Origin: Clostridiales bacterium
GTDB taxonomy: Bacteria; Bacillota; Clostridia; Oscillospirales; Acutalibacteraceae
Length of the DNA: 14,662 bases
Assembly: GCA_012728445.1 (NCBI GenBank)
Contig: JAAYFA010000240.1
Location: 1 to 14,662 of the forward strand
Reading direction: 5' to 3'
In this document: in pieces, positions 1-7,097 of the stretch
Layout: every line of letters starts with the position of its first letter
How positions within the stretch are numbered: the first letter of the stretch is position 1
Translations under genes and position numbers: made by a program
The notes under the pieces: model-generated
Told to the model about the DNA's origin: nothing
What the model saw: only the letters and a program-made list of their open reading frames with translations
The model's database searches: none

Positions 1-598
1 CTGTTTTATTGGACAGCTTCGAAGCAACATAATAAAAGTCATCGGTATTGGTGCTATCCTCATAGAATCGGAGATCCGTGAAGTTTGAGATGCCGCACTG
101 GCTCGCGCAAAACGCAACCTCCAACGGAGAAGTATTTTGATTTTTGAAGGCGTACATCATGGCGAGGTGCCCACCGGCGGACATACCCGTAAAAGCCGCC
201 TTTTGCAAAGTAATGCCTTTTTCCGCCGCCTTTGCGATGGCCGTTTCCAATGCGGCGGTGATGTCCGCGAGCATATCGTCCAAATCCGCACCCTCGCCGA
301 GCATTCTGTAATTCATCGTCATCGCGGCATAGTCCCGCTTGGCGGCGTCTTTGCATTTGGATTGGTAAACTTCCTTGTCCCCACCGCTCCACCCGCCGCC
401 GTGGATATACACGACAAGGGCGTTGCATTTGGAATAGCTTGATTTTGGCAGATAAAGGTCAAGCTTTTGCGCGGCGGAGGAACCGTAGCTTAAATCTTTA
501 AACTCGGTTATCTGCATGAACAACACACCGAAGAAGGAGGAAATTGTTGTGATAATTGCAAGAAAAAACGCGGTTACCTTTTTAAAGAAATCAGCCAT
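1..598 (-). CDS. Alpha/beta hydrolase (esterase/lipase-like), membrane-anchored, C-terminus cut by window edge
   Basis: The reverse strand reads open from an ATG at 598 to base 1, giving 199 residues without a stop; the C-terminus lies outside the window. Residues 5-28 are a hydrophobic signal or anchor segment after a short K-containing start, so the enzyme probably faces the outside of the membrane. HGGGW at 66-70 is the oxyanion-hole motif of the hormone-sensitive-lipase / BD-FAE type esterases, and GMSAGG at 138-143 is the nucleophile elbow with Ser140. The catalytic Asp and His should lie in the missing part. An AGAAGGA ribosome site sits about 10 nt upstream of the ATG. The gene starts 15 nt after the metallophosphoesterase stop, so the two are probably co-transcribed. 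The substrate cannot be read from sequence; carboxylic ester hydrolysis is the family-level expectation. Confidence 0.85.
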   Translation of the reverse strand, partial: MADFFKKVTAFFLAIITTISSFFGVLFMQITEFKDLSYGSSAAQKLDLYLPKSSYSKCNALVVYIHGGGWSGGDKEVYQSKCKDAAKRDYAAMTMNYRMLGEGADLDDMLADITAALETAIAKAAEKGITLQKAAFTGMSAGGHLAMMYAFKNQNTSPLEVAFCASQCGISNFTDLRFYEDSTNTDDFYYVASKLSNKT

Positions 599-613
599 TT
601 TTAACCAGTCCTT

Positions 614-1306
614 CTATTTAATCAATTCACCCGTCTCCACATTGTAAATCTGCTGAAAAACGGCGATGTGCGTGCTGGAAATGTGTTTGTCAACATGCAT
701 GGAGCCGAAAAACCAGCGTGTAAATTCGCAGGAGTTGCTCAGTTCTTGAAAATAAGTGTTGAGACCGGTGACGCGCACGGCATTTTTTTCTTTGAGCTTC
801 AAAAAGCCTTTGATTTTGGAAGGCGGTTCGTGGCTTACTACGATATCCACACAACAGTCGGCATCTTCAAGGTTTTTTGCGCCTTCAAGGAGTTCTTCTC
901 TGTTGGGAATTTCACAACGGGACCAACGGTTGTGGTCAAAGCGCAGGTCAATATCCGGGCTTTCGCCGCCGCCCATGGCGAATATTTTTAAATCTTCAAT
1001 CGTAAAAATTTGTCCTCGCATCAAATGGTAGAGATTGCCGCCGATGTGGTGCACCTTGCCGCCCTTCCATTCGCTGATTTTATAGGCATTGAGCAGTTCA
1101 AAGTTTTCGTGGGTACCATCAATAAAGCAAACGTTGTACTTTTTTTTACTGAGTTTTTTAAGGAGCCGCTGTTCCTCTTTGCTGTTTTCCCAAATAAAAC
1201 CAAAGTCACCGCATATAATCAGTGTGTCGCCTTTTTTTAGTTTTTTAACGATAGGGTTTTTGAAGCGGCTGTAATCACCATGTGTGTCGCCGGTAATGCA
1301 AACCAT
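614..1306 (-). CDS. Calcineurin-like metallophosphoesterase with altered metal-site motifs
   Basis: A 230-residue soluble protein whose N-terminus GDTHGD (6-11) is the first metallophosphoesterase motif (DxH). It is followed by GDFGF (33-37), GTHEN (64-68), SHEPP (159-162 region) and GSMH (201-204). These are in the order of the family, whose members cleave phosphomonoester or phosphodiester bonds with two metal ions. Two positions depart from the common pattern: the usual GNH reads GTH and the usual GHxH reads GSMH, so two canonical metal or phosphate contacts look replaced. Length is normal for small clostridial members. An AGGCGG site precedes the ATG by about 9 nt. It is the first gene of a likely two-gene operon with the downstream alpha/beta hydrolase. 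Its substrate is unknown, and activity is less certain than family membership. Confidence 0.85.
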   Translation of the reverse strand: MVCITGDTHGDYSRFKNPIVKKLKKGDTLIICGDFGFIWENSKEEQRLLKKLSKKKYNVCFIDGTHENFELLNAYKISEWKGGKVHHIGGNLYHLMRGQIFTIEDLKIFAMGGGESPDIDLRFDHNRWSRCEIPNREELLEGAKNLEDADCCVDIVVSHEPPSKIKGFLKLKEKNAVRVTGLNTYFQELSNSCEFTRWFFGSMHVDKHISSTHIAVFQQIYNVETGELIK

Positions 1307-1347
1307 ATTCTTATTCCGCCTGTTCCTGTTTTATTTTTTTCGGTAGT

Positions 1348-1375
1348 TTGTTTTTTATCGGATAACTGATATAAT
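1348..1375 (+). promoter_or_regulatory. Extended -10 promoter for the D,D-carboxypeptidase gene
   Basis: TGATATAAT at 1367-1375 is a perfect extended -10 element. A weak -35 box, TTGTTT, lies at 1348-1353 with 16 bp spacing. It points toward the carboxypeptidase start about 38 nt downstream. The opposite strand of the same 106-nt region must carry the promoter of the divergent phosphoesterase gene; a TATTAT there is only a weak candidate. Confidence 0.65.
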
Positions 1376-1412
1376 ACCTATTAATAATACATCATTTGGT
1401 GGTAAGTTGTCT

Positions 1413-2774
1413 ATGAGAAAAATAATAATATTTTTATGCTGTCTTGTTTTGGCCGTCGCGGTGTTGCCGCCGGTTGGGGCACGAGCGACCTTTAATCAAG
1501 TGCTTGAGACGGAAACATTTTATTCGGAAGTCATTTTGCTCGTTAGTCTGGACAACGGCACCGTGCTTTTCGATAAAAATGCCGATTTGAGGACGCAACC
1601 CGCATCCCTTGCGAAAATCGTGGTCGCGACCCTTGTGCTGGAACACTGCACGGACCTTGAGGCGATGGTTACGGTGCCGGCTTACGCCATTCGTTTGCTC
1701 GCAAACACCGGTAGCTCCAACGTGGGGCTTAAAGCGGGGGAGAAGATGTCCGTGCTGAATCTGCTGACTTGCCTGCTGATCCCCAGTGCGAACGACGCAG
1801 CGACGGTTCTGGCGGATTACGTGGCCGGCAGTGTTGAGGTTTTTGTGGACATGATGAATGCCCATGTTAAAAGTTTGGGCTGTGAGGATACCAATTTTAT
1901 CAACCCGCATGGGCTGGATGAGGATGAGCAGTACACAACGGCCAACGACATGTACAAAATCGTGATGAAAGCCCTGCAGTTCCCACTTTTTGAAGAGATA
2001 ACCTCAAACCAAACCTATACCGTGCCCGCAACAAACATGAGCGCCGAGCGCAAGGGAATCAGTACGGTGTTTTTAATGAACAAGGGCATTAAGGACTATT
2101 ACTATCAATACGCAAGCGGTATCAAGACGGGTTCAACAAAAGGAGCGGGGCGCTGCGTTATCTCGAAGGCGAGCAAGGACGGTTACTCTTACCTTGCGGT
2201 TATCATGCGTTCCCCTTTTATGAATATTGATGCCGACGCTGCGCTGGAAAACTGCGCCTTCATCGACTGCAAAGCGCTGTTCAAGTGGACATTTGAGCAT
2301 ATCCGCCTGCGAACGGTAGCGGAGCCCAATAGGATCATAGCCGAAGTGCCTGTTGCGCTTTCATGGAAGACCGACCATGTTCAGCTTGTGCCGCAAGAGG
2401 AATACACGGCGTTGATGCCGACGGGGTCCGGAGCGGGCAGTGTGCTTATTGAAGTCGTGCCCGAAAGCATGCAGACTAGTATTGATGCGCCGGTCAAAAA
2501 GGGGCAGGTAATAGGCGAGGCGAGGGTGCTTTACGCGGGCGAGGAGATTGCTCGTATCAAACTCCCCGCCAACCAAGACATTTCAAGGAACGTGTTGCTG
2601 TACACCGTTTCGCGGCTAAAGGCGGCCCTTTCAACGACCATTGCCAAAATCATTATTGGCATCGTTATCACGTTGATTTTCGCTTACGCCATTTTGACGG
2701 TAGTGGTCAATGTACGCAAGAAAAAGAAGAAAAAACTTAAAGTGGTCAATGCCAGGGATTTTCGCTTAAAGTAA
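1413..2774 (+). CDS. D-alanyl-D-alanine carboxypeptidase, peptidase S11 (PBP5/DacA-DacF type)
   Basis: This enzyme removes the terminal D-alanine from peptidoglycan pentapeptides outside the cell and so limits cross-linking. Numbered from the ATG at 1413 (453 residues), residues 1-25 are a signal peptide ending near AxA. The three penicillin-binding signatures are in order: SLAK 65-68 (nucleophile Ser65), SAN 125-127 and KTG 238-240. A C-terminal domain of the PBP5 type follows, then a full hydrophobic helix near 411-431 and a basic tail with six consecutive lysines. Many relatives end in an amphipathic helix instead. A TTG at 1407 would extend the frame by two codons, but GGTGG at 1399-1403 is well placed for the ATG and too close to the TTG. 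The gene is monocistronic, with its own promoter and a terminator at 2795-2825. dacA, dacB and dacF cannot be told apart here. Confidence 0.93.
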   Translation: MRKIIIFLCCLVLAVAVLPPVGARATFNQVLETETFYSEVILLVSLDNGTVLFDKNADLRTQPASLAKIVVATLVLEHCTDLEAMVTVPAYAIRLLANTGSSNVGLKAGEKMSVLNLLTCLLIPSANDAATVLADYVAGSVEVFVDMMNAHVKSLGCEDTNFINPHGLDEDEQYTTANDMYKIVMKALQFPLFEEITSNQTYTVPATNMSAERKGISTVFLMNKGIKDYYYQYASGIKTGSTKGAGRCVISKASKDGYSYLAVIMRSPFMNIDADAALENCAFIDCKALFKWTFEHIRLRTVAEPNRIIAEVPVALSWKTDHVQLVPQEEYTALMPTGSGAGSVLIEVVPESMQTSIDAPVKKGQVIGEARVLYAGEEIARIKLPANQDISRNVLLYTVSRLKAALSTTIAKIIIGIVITLIFAYAILTVVVNVRKKKKKKLKVVNARDFRLK

Positions 2775-2794
2775 AAAAGAAAAATAAAAAAAGA

Positions 2795-2825
2795 GAGGGG
2801 GAGCGGTTCAAAACCGTTCCCCCTT
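2795..2825. terminator. Bidirectional rho-independent terminator between convergent genes
   Basis: A long stem of about 13 pairs (AGGGGGAGCGGTT against AACCGTTCCCCCT, one G-T wobble) closes a three-base loop. On the minus strand it is followed by a T-rich tract complementary to the A-rich stretch at 2771-2794, which makes a strong terminator for the HtrA transcript. On the plus strand the tail is only TTGTCATTT, weaker but usable for the carboxypeptidase transcript. Confidence 0.8.
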
Positions 2826-2862
2826 GTCATTTAGTTTGGCTCATTGATTGTAAAACATATAT

Positions 2863-2906
2863 CCGGCTGCTTACGAAGCCGGCAAGAGTAGAACCCTTGC
2901 CCTACA
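2863..2906. repeat. Intergenic palindromic element (two adjacent hairpins)
   Basis: CCGGCT at 2863-2868 pairs with AGCCGG at 2877-2882, and GGCAAG at 2881-2886 pairs with CTTGCC at 2895-2900. On the minus strand the second hairpin reads TGTAGGGCAAGG and so on, with the same TGTAGGG lead as the element at 10131-10163. This suggests two copies of a dispersed palindromic repeat, of the kind often seen between genes in clostridial genomes. It lies between the HtrA stop and the terminator and could also stabilise the 3' end of the mRNA. Confidence 0.45.
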
Positions 2907-2928
2907 AATTCACTTACCGGGGATACGC

Positions 2929-4590
2929 TTAGTTGAACGGGTTAAAGAAATATTCGAACGGATCGGTTGTCGTTTCCACCGGTGTTTCGGGGGTAAGCGA
3001 GCTAATACCCTTATCCTCAACAAGTTTAACCTTGACGGTGAACTCCGATGTTTGATAATTCTGGCTCACTCTGCACATTTTTAACGTCAGCGTATCGCCA
3101 ACCTGGCCTTTGTCGATCACTTCCAACAATACACTTGCCGTGTCCAAATCTTTACCGTTTACCGCGGTGATGAGGTCGCCCTTTTTCGCGTCGGTGTTTG
3201 CAAGGTCACTGTCTGCGCCGATTTCGTTAATATAAAGTGAACCGGCCGGCAGACCTTTGATTTGCACAAGCATGCTGTAATCCCTGTTTGAACTTGCCGC
3301 ATAATATGTAATGCCAAGCTTTGGTCTGTTGGGCACATAGCCGTACCTAATAATATTATCAACAATTGTTTTGGCGGACGTGATCGGAATGGCAAACCCC
3401 ATGCCTTCATAGCTTGAAGCGATGATTTTGAGGGAGTTGATGCCAACGACCTGGCCGCTGGAGTTTACAAGCGCACCGCCGGAGTTGCCGGGGTTGATAG
3501 AGGCGTCGTGCTGAATCAATTCCATTGTATAACCGATTTCGCTGTTTACCGGGCGGTCAATGGCGGACACAACGCCGCCGGTGAAGGAACCGAAAAACTC
3601 CGCGCCACCGGGATTGCCCACGGCATATACTTGCTCGCCCACTTTACGTGCTTGAGAGTTGCCGAATTCGGCCGCTTTCAGGGTATTCATTTTAACCTTA
3701 ATGACGCCGACATCCGTGCGCAGGTCAAAGCCGACAAGCTCTGCTTTATGCTGCGTTCCGTCTTCGAGCTGGATGGAAATGCTGACGCCCTTGTCGCTGA
3801 TGACATGCGCACAGGTGACAATATACGTGTACTCGCCGCTTTCATCCAAGCCCATCACAATGCCGGAACCTTCGCCCGCAACATCTTTGTTTTGGTTACT
3901 GACATTGCCGCTTTGTGTGTAAACAAGAATTGCCAAAACGGAAGGTTTCACTTTTTCCGCAACCATCACACCATTGAGTACACCTTGGGCAGTGGTATCG
4001 CTTGACCCGGAAGGGGTTTCCTCAATTTGCAGTACCGGACCGCTACCGGTCGTCGTGCTTGTATCATCTACAATGGATGGGACAAATCTTTTGCCCAGTG
4101 AGACGCCTGAAATAACAAGCGTAAAAACCAAAAGAGCGGCAAGGATGGAGAAAAAAACTTTTGTACCCGTCTTTTTGCCTTTTGTCTGAGGGATAGGATG
4201 CTGTCCATACTGCGCCGGTTGCCCGTACTGTGCCGGCTGGCCGTATTGCGACGGCTGGCCGTATTGCGACGGTTGACGGTAAGGGGACTGCGCGGCGTAA
4301 GGCTGCTCGGACGGCTTGCCGTAATAAAAAGGCGGTGGCGTGCCTTGCCCGGGGTACTGATACGCTTGTTGTTGCCCCGAAGGTGGGTAGGCTTGCCCAT
4401 GATACGGCTGCCCGGGTTCGCTAAATTCCGGCCGGCTTTCTTCTATTTCAGGGTCGGTGGTGTTATCGCTCTGCGGCACATCCGCATTGTCGACAGGTTG
4501 CCCGTCCGGTTCAAAAACGCTGTCGGCATCAAGGGGTTTGCGGGCATCGAGATCACCTTCGGTGGTGTAGAGTCCGTCTTTTTCGCTCAT
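2929..4590 (-). CDS. HtrA/DegP-like membrane-anchored serine protease with PDZ domain
   Basis: A 553-residue quality-control protease expected to degrade or refold misfolded exported proteins at the outer face of the membrane. Residues 1-143 are a long hydrophilic, presumably cytoplasmic, tail rich in Pro, Gln, Tyr and Gly with tandem YGQP-type repeats at 105-130. A single membrane helix spans about 145-166. The trypsin-like domain follows with His262 (CAHVIS), Asp293 (RTDVGV) and Ser370 (NPGNSGGA), all present, then one PDZ domain at about 424-522. The cytoplasmic tail is much longer than in Bacillus HtrA proteins. Start choice is firm: GGAGGTG lies 10 nt before the ATG. The gene follows the sensor kinase gene after 108 nt in the same direction, a setting that suggests control by that two-component system. 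The gene could be named htrA, but paralogues (htrB, degP, yyxA) cannot be excluded. Confidence 0.93.
   Translation of the reverse strand: MSEKDGLYTTEGDLDARKPLDADSVFEPDGQPVDNADVPQSDNTTDPEIEESRPEFSEPGQPYHGQAYPPSGQQQAYQYPGQGTPPPFYYGKPSEQPYAAQSPYRQPSQYGQPSQYGQPAQYGQPAQYGQHPIPQTKGKKTGTKVFFSILAALLVFTLVISGVSLGKRFVPSIVDDTSTTTGSGPVLQIEETPSGSSDTTAQGVLNGVMVAEKVKPSVLAILVYTQSGNVSNQNKDVAGEGSGIVMGLDESGEYTYIVTCAHVISDKGVSISIQLEDGTQHKAELVGFDLRTDVGVIKVKMNTLKAAEFGNSQARKVGEQVYAVGNPGGAEFFGSFTGGVVSAIDRPVNSEIGYTMELIQHDASINPGNSGGALVNSSGQVVGINSLKIIASSYEGMGFAIPITSAKTIVDNIIRYGYVPNRPKLGITYYAASSNRDYSMLVQIKGLPAGSLYINEIGADSDLANTDAKKGDLITAVNGKDLDTASVLLEVIDKGQVGDTLTLKMCRVSQNYQTSEFTVKVKLVEDKGISSLTPETPVETTTDPFEYFFNPFN
4201..4278 (-). 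repeat. 18-bp in-frame tandem repeat encoding (S/A)QYGQP
   Basis: Within the HtrA gene, the codons for residues 105-130 form four to five imperfect copies of an 18-bp unit encoding SQYGQP or AQYGQP. The unit length is a multiple of three, so gain or loss of copies would keep the frame and only change the length of the cytoplasmic tail. Confidence 0.8.
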
Positions 4591-4628
4591 ATAAAAAGCA
4601 CCTCCAAGTAATTATGAATGTAAATACA

Positions 4629-4676
4629 AGTATAGCGCCCCCGCGCGAAGATTGTGTAGCAACTATATTAATTAAA
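4629..4676 (-). promoter_or_regulatory. Candidate activator-dependent promoter of the HtrA gene
   Basis: On the minus strand a TATACT -10 box (4629-4634) has no good -35 hexamer at 16-18 bp. An AT-rich near-palindrome with core TTAATTAA (4667-4676 as ATTAATTAAA) lies about 45-54 nt upstream of the inferred transcription start, a usual position for OmpR-family activator sites. The same decamer occurs upstream of the response regulator gene. No terminator is visible between the kinase and HtrA genes, so read-through from the upstream operon is also possible. Confidence 0.35.
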
Positions 4677-4698
4677 TTTGAACATTTAGTAAATTGCA

Positions 4699-6174
4699 TT
4701 AATTTATTGGCAACATAAAAGCGAATTCGGTGTATTGGTTTTCAATACTGCTTACGCTGATTGTGCCGCCGTGGAGTTCAACAATAGATTTTACAATATA
4801 AAGCCCGAGCCCCGTTCCTTTAACATCATAACTTCTTGCCTTGTCCACCTTGTAAAACCGCTCAAATATCCGGCCGATTTCCTCGGAGGAAATACCGGCG
4901 CCTGTGTTTTTAATTTTTGTCACGACCTTGCCTTTTTCTTCGTAAGCGGCGATATAGATAGAACCGCACGGTGGGGTGAACTTGACCGCATTGTCCACCA
5001 GATTATAGATAACCTGGTTGATCATACCCTCGTCCGCCGACAAATAAACGGTGCTCATTTGGTCAAGGCCGAAAATGGTTATTCTTTTCTTCTCAATGAC
5101 CTGTTCGAAGGATAGCACGGTTTTAAAAATCTGTTCCGAAATATCAAAGTGAACGGGTTTGAGCGTTAATTCTCCGGCTTCAATCTTGGACATGTTCAGC
5201 ATCCCCGTAACCAAGCGCGAAAGGCGCTTGATTTCGTCACTGACAATATCTAAATAATGCTCTCGTTTGTCCGGCTCAATCGTTCCGTCGAGCATGCCGT
5301 CAATAAAGCCGCCAATGGTGGTCATCGGCGTTTTAAGCTCGTGCGACACATTTGCCACAAAACTTCTTCGCGAAGACTCTAGCGTCGCTAAATCCTTTGC
5401 CATGGCATTAAAACCGGCTGCCAGTTCCGCCAGTTCGTCGTTGCCACTCACTTTAACGCGGTAACTGAAGTCGCCTGCCGCAAAACGTCTTGTGGCGGCA
5501 GACATTTGTCTCAGTGGTTTGGTCAAGCGGTAAATCATATAGTATACCGTGATAAAGGCGATGGCCATGGCAAGCAGTGACGCAATGCCAAACATGCGGA
5601 GCATTGAATAAACATAAGGACGCATTACCGCAGCAACGGGCTGCACGGCAAAAACAATGCCGATTGCCTGCTCGCCCGCAAAAATTGGTTTTGCGACAAC
5701 CAGATGAGGGGCGTCGTATAGCGCATCAAGGTTGCTGACGTCGCTGTAAGTGCCGGTTTCAATGGCTTGTTTGATAACCCGCTCGGGCAAATTATATTTG
5801 CCGTGAATAGCGCAGATGCCGGGCATAACCACCATATCCGGGCGCAACAAGTCACGGCAATAGATCACCTTACCGTTTGTGTCGGCTATGTAAATGTCGG
5901 CATCAATCGCCGAGGACAGCAGGGACAGCGTGTTGCAAATCAGCAGCACGGACCCGTTTTCGTTTTGTTTCATGTAGCCGGAATTGACAAGCTCCGCCGT
6001 CGTTTTCGCAACGCTCAGCGCGTTTTCGTCCAAGAGTTGTTCCTTTTCATTCATCCATGAGTTGGATATAAAAAATAGTAACGCTCCGCCCAAAACGACA
6101 AAACTTAAAAAAATTACCGTTGAGACAATGATAAAATATTTTCGAAAGAGGTTCGTTTTTTTTCTGCCTTGCAT
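4699..6174 (-). CDS. Sensor histidine kinase (HAMP, HisKA, HATPase)
   Basis: A 491-residue membrane kinase that senses an external signal and phosphorylates the adjacent response regulator. Membrane helix 1 spans about 14-36 and helix 2 about 192-213, enclosing an external domain of about 150 residues. HAMP covers about 214-266, and the dimerisation domain carries the phospho-accepting His278 in NVSHELKTPM. The ATPase domain shows the N box (NLVDNAVKF, Asn395) and the G2 box GTGLGLYIVK near 454-463. The external domain contains three cysteines (80, 106, 121) and His124, unusual for an exported region, and has a fold reminiscent of Cache/PAS sensors (YIADTNGKVI). The ATG at 6174 lies 9 nt after the regulator stop, with AAGGA overlapping the end of that gene, so the two are translationally close and certainly one operon. 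The signal is unknown; CssS- or WalK-like roles are possible from the HtrA neighbour. Confidence 0.94.
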   Translation of the reverse strand: MQGRKKTNLFRKYFIIVSTVIFLSFVVLGGALLFFISNSWMNEKEQLLDENALSVAKTTAELVNSGYMKQNENGSVLLICNTLSLLSSAIDADIYIADTNGKVIYCRDLLRPDMVVMPGICAIHGKYNLPERVIKQAIETGTYSDVSNLDALYDAPHLVVAKPIFAGEQAIGIVFAVQPVAAVMRPYVYSMLRMFGIASLLAMAIAFITVYYMIYRLTKPLRQMSAATRRFAAGDFSYRVKVSGNDELAELAAGFNAMAKDLATLESSRRSFVANVSHELKTPMTTIGGFIDGMLDGTIEPDKREHYLDIVSDEIKRLSRLVTGMLNMSKIEAGELTLKPVHFDISEQIFKTVLSFEQVIEKKRITIFGLDQMSTVYLSADEGMINQVIYNLVDNAVKFTPPCGSIYIAAYEEKGKVVTKIKNTGAGISSEEIGRIFERFYKVDKARSYDVKGTGLGLYIVKSIVELHGGTISVSSIENQYTEFAFMLPIN

Positions 6175-6183
6175 AGTCGAGCT

Positions 6184-6873
6184 CTAGTCCTTTGTTTCAA
6201 ATTTGTAGCCTACGCTCCATACGGTTTTGAGTTCCCATTTGTCTGAAGCGCCTTCCAACTTTTCACGAAGCCGTTTAACATGGACGTCAACCGTTCTTGA
6301 ATCACCGTAATAATCAAAGCCCCACACCTCGTCGAGCAGTTGGTCCCTTGTGTATACTCTGTTGGGGTTACTTGCTAAGTGGTAGATAAGCTCCATTTCT
6401 TTCGGGGGTGTATCCACTTTTTTTCCGTTTACTCTAAGCTCGTAATTCGTCAGATTAATGGACAGCTTGTCAAAAACAACCTCTTTTATAGCATCTTCGG
6501 GGCTGCCGGATGTTCTGCGCAGTACAGCCTTTACCCTTGCCACCACTTCTTTTGCGTCAAAAGGCTTCACCACATAGTCGTCCGCACCAAGTTCCAGCCC
6601 CAGCACTTTGTCAAAGGTTTCACCTTTTGCTGTGAGCATAATAATCGGTTTGTCGGACGTTTTGCGGATTTCGCGGCAGACCTGCCAGCCGTCGAGCTGC
6701 GGGAGCATAATGTCAAGAAGGACCAAGTCAGGCTGACTTTCTTGAAAGACTTTAAGCGCCGTTGCCCCGTCGTGGGCCAGCAGAACCCTGTATTGCTCTT
6801 TTTCAAGGTATAGCCTCAAGAGTTCACAAATGTTTGTGTCGTCATCCACAACCAGAATTTTTTCGTTCGCCAT
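6184..6873 (-). CDS. OmpR/PhoB-family response regulator
   Basis: A 229-residue DNA-binding regulator. The receiver domain (about 4-115) has the acidic pair Asp10/Asp11, phospho-acceptor Asp54 in LLDIMLP, Thr81 and Lys103 (VVKPFD). All switch residues are present, so it should be phosphorylated by the kinase encoded 9 nt downstream. The C-terminal winged-helix domain (about 130-228) ends with the recognition-helix region GDSRTVDVHVKRLREKL. I chose the ATG at 6873 because AAAGGAG lies 8 nt before it and the protein then begins MANEKILVVDDD as in the family. An in-frame ATG at 6933 would add 20 residues unrelated to the fold and has no ribosome site. The stop is TAG. Targets are not readable directly; the HtrA gene and its own promoter are the best candidates. 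Confidence 0.95.
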   Translation of the reverse strand: MANEKILVVDDDTNICELLRLYLEKEQYRVLLAHDGATALKVFQESQPDLVLLDIMLPQLDGWQVCREIRKTSDKPIIMLTAKGETFDKVLGLELGADDYVVKPFDAKEVVARVKAVLRRTSGSPEDAIKEVVFDKLSINLTNYELRVNGKKVDTPPKEMELIYHLASNPNRVYTRDQLLDEVWGFDYYGDSRTVDVHVKRLREKLEGASDKWELKTVWSVGYKFETKD

Positions 6874-6931
6874 TGGGATCAACTCCTTTGTTATTTGTGT
6901 TTTGAAAAACAAGAAATATAAATCTGTTCTC

Positions 6932-6954
6932 ATTATACACTTTAATTAATGTGT
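6932..6954 (-). promoter_or_regulatory. Palindromic operator candidate next to a TATAAT box upstream of the response regulator
   Basis: ACAC-TTTAATTAAT-GTGT at 6937-6954 is an 18-bp inverted repeat with one mismatched pair. Read on the minus strand it runs straight into TATAAT at 6932-6937, so a bound protein would sit over the -35/-10 spacer. The decamer TTTAATTAAT recurs upstream of the HtrA gene. Autoregulation by the response regulator is an inference. Confidence 0.4.
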
Positions 6955-6989
6955 TTATTATGAACGGTTAGAAAATCTTTTATGACAAT

Positions 6990-7019
6990 AGTATACCGTA
7001 TCTCCAACGGACAATCCAA
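6990..7019 (-). promoter_or_regulatory. Promoter of the two-component operon
   Basis: On the minus strand TTGGAT (7014-7019) and TATACT (6990-6995) are separated by 18 bp, a fair sigma-A type match. Transcription would start near 6983 and give a leader of about 110 nt to the regulator ATG at 6873, passing through the palindrome at 6937-6954. Confidence 0.5.
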
Positions 7020-7056
7020 CTATTTTTATAAAGAGCACAAAAGCGGTTTAAAAATC

Positions 7057-7087
7057 AAAAAGGCAGCCTGTGCATCGGCCGCCTTTT
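7057..7087 (-). terminator. Rho-independent terminator after galM
   Basis: On the minus strand, AAAGGCGGCC pairs with GGCTGCCTTT around an eight-base loop and is followed by TTTTTGATTTTT. The single G-U pair is a wobble only in the minus-strand RNA (A-C on the other), which supports minus-strand use. It lies 11 nt past the galM stop. Confidence 0.85.
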
Positions 7088-7097
7088 ACAAATTTGA

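Noticed and set aside
60..428. Minus-strand open frame of 122 codons over the alpha/beta hydrolase
   Set aside because: It is in another frame of the same strand; the true frame carries HGGGW and GMSAGG and continues to the window edge.
3508..4005. 165-codon plus-strand open frame inside the HtrA gene
   Set aside because: Antisense shadow over the protease domain with no recognisable motif; codon bias of HtrA creates it.
4201..4278. Tandem repeats considered as a CRISPR array or variable-number locus outside genes
   Set aside because: The 18-bp units are contiguous without spacers and encode YGQP repeats in frame within HtrA.
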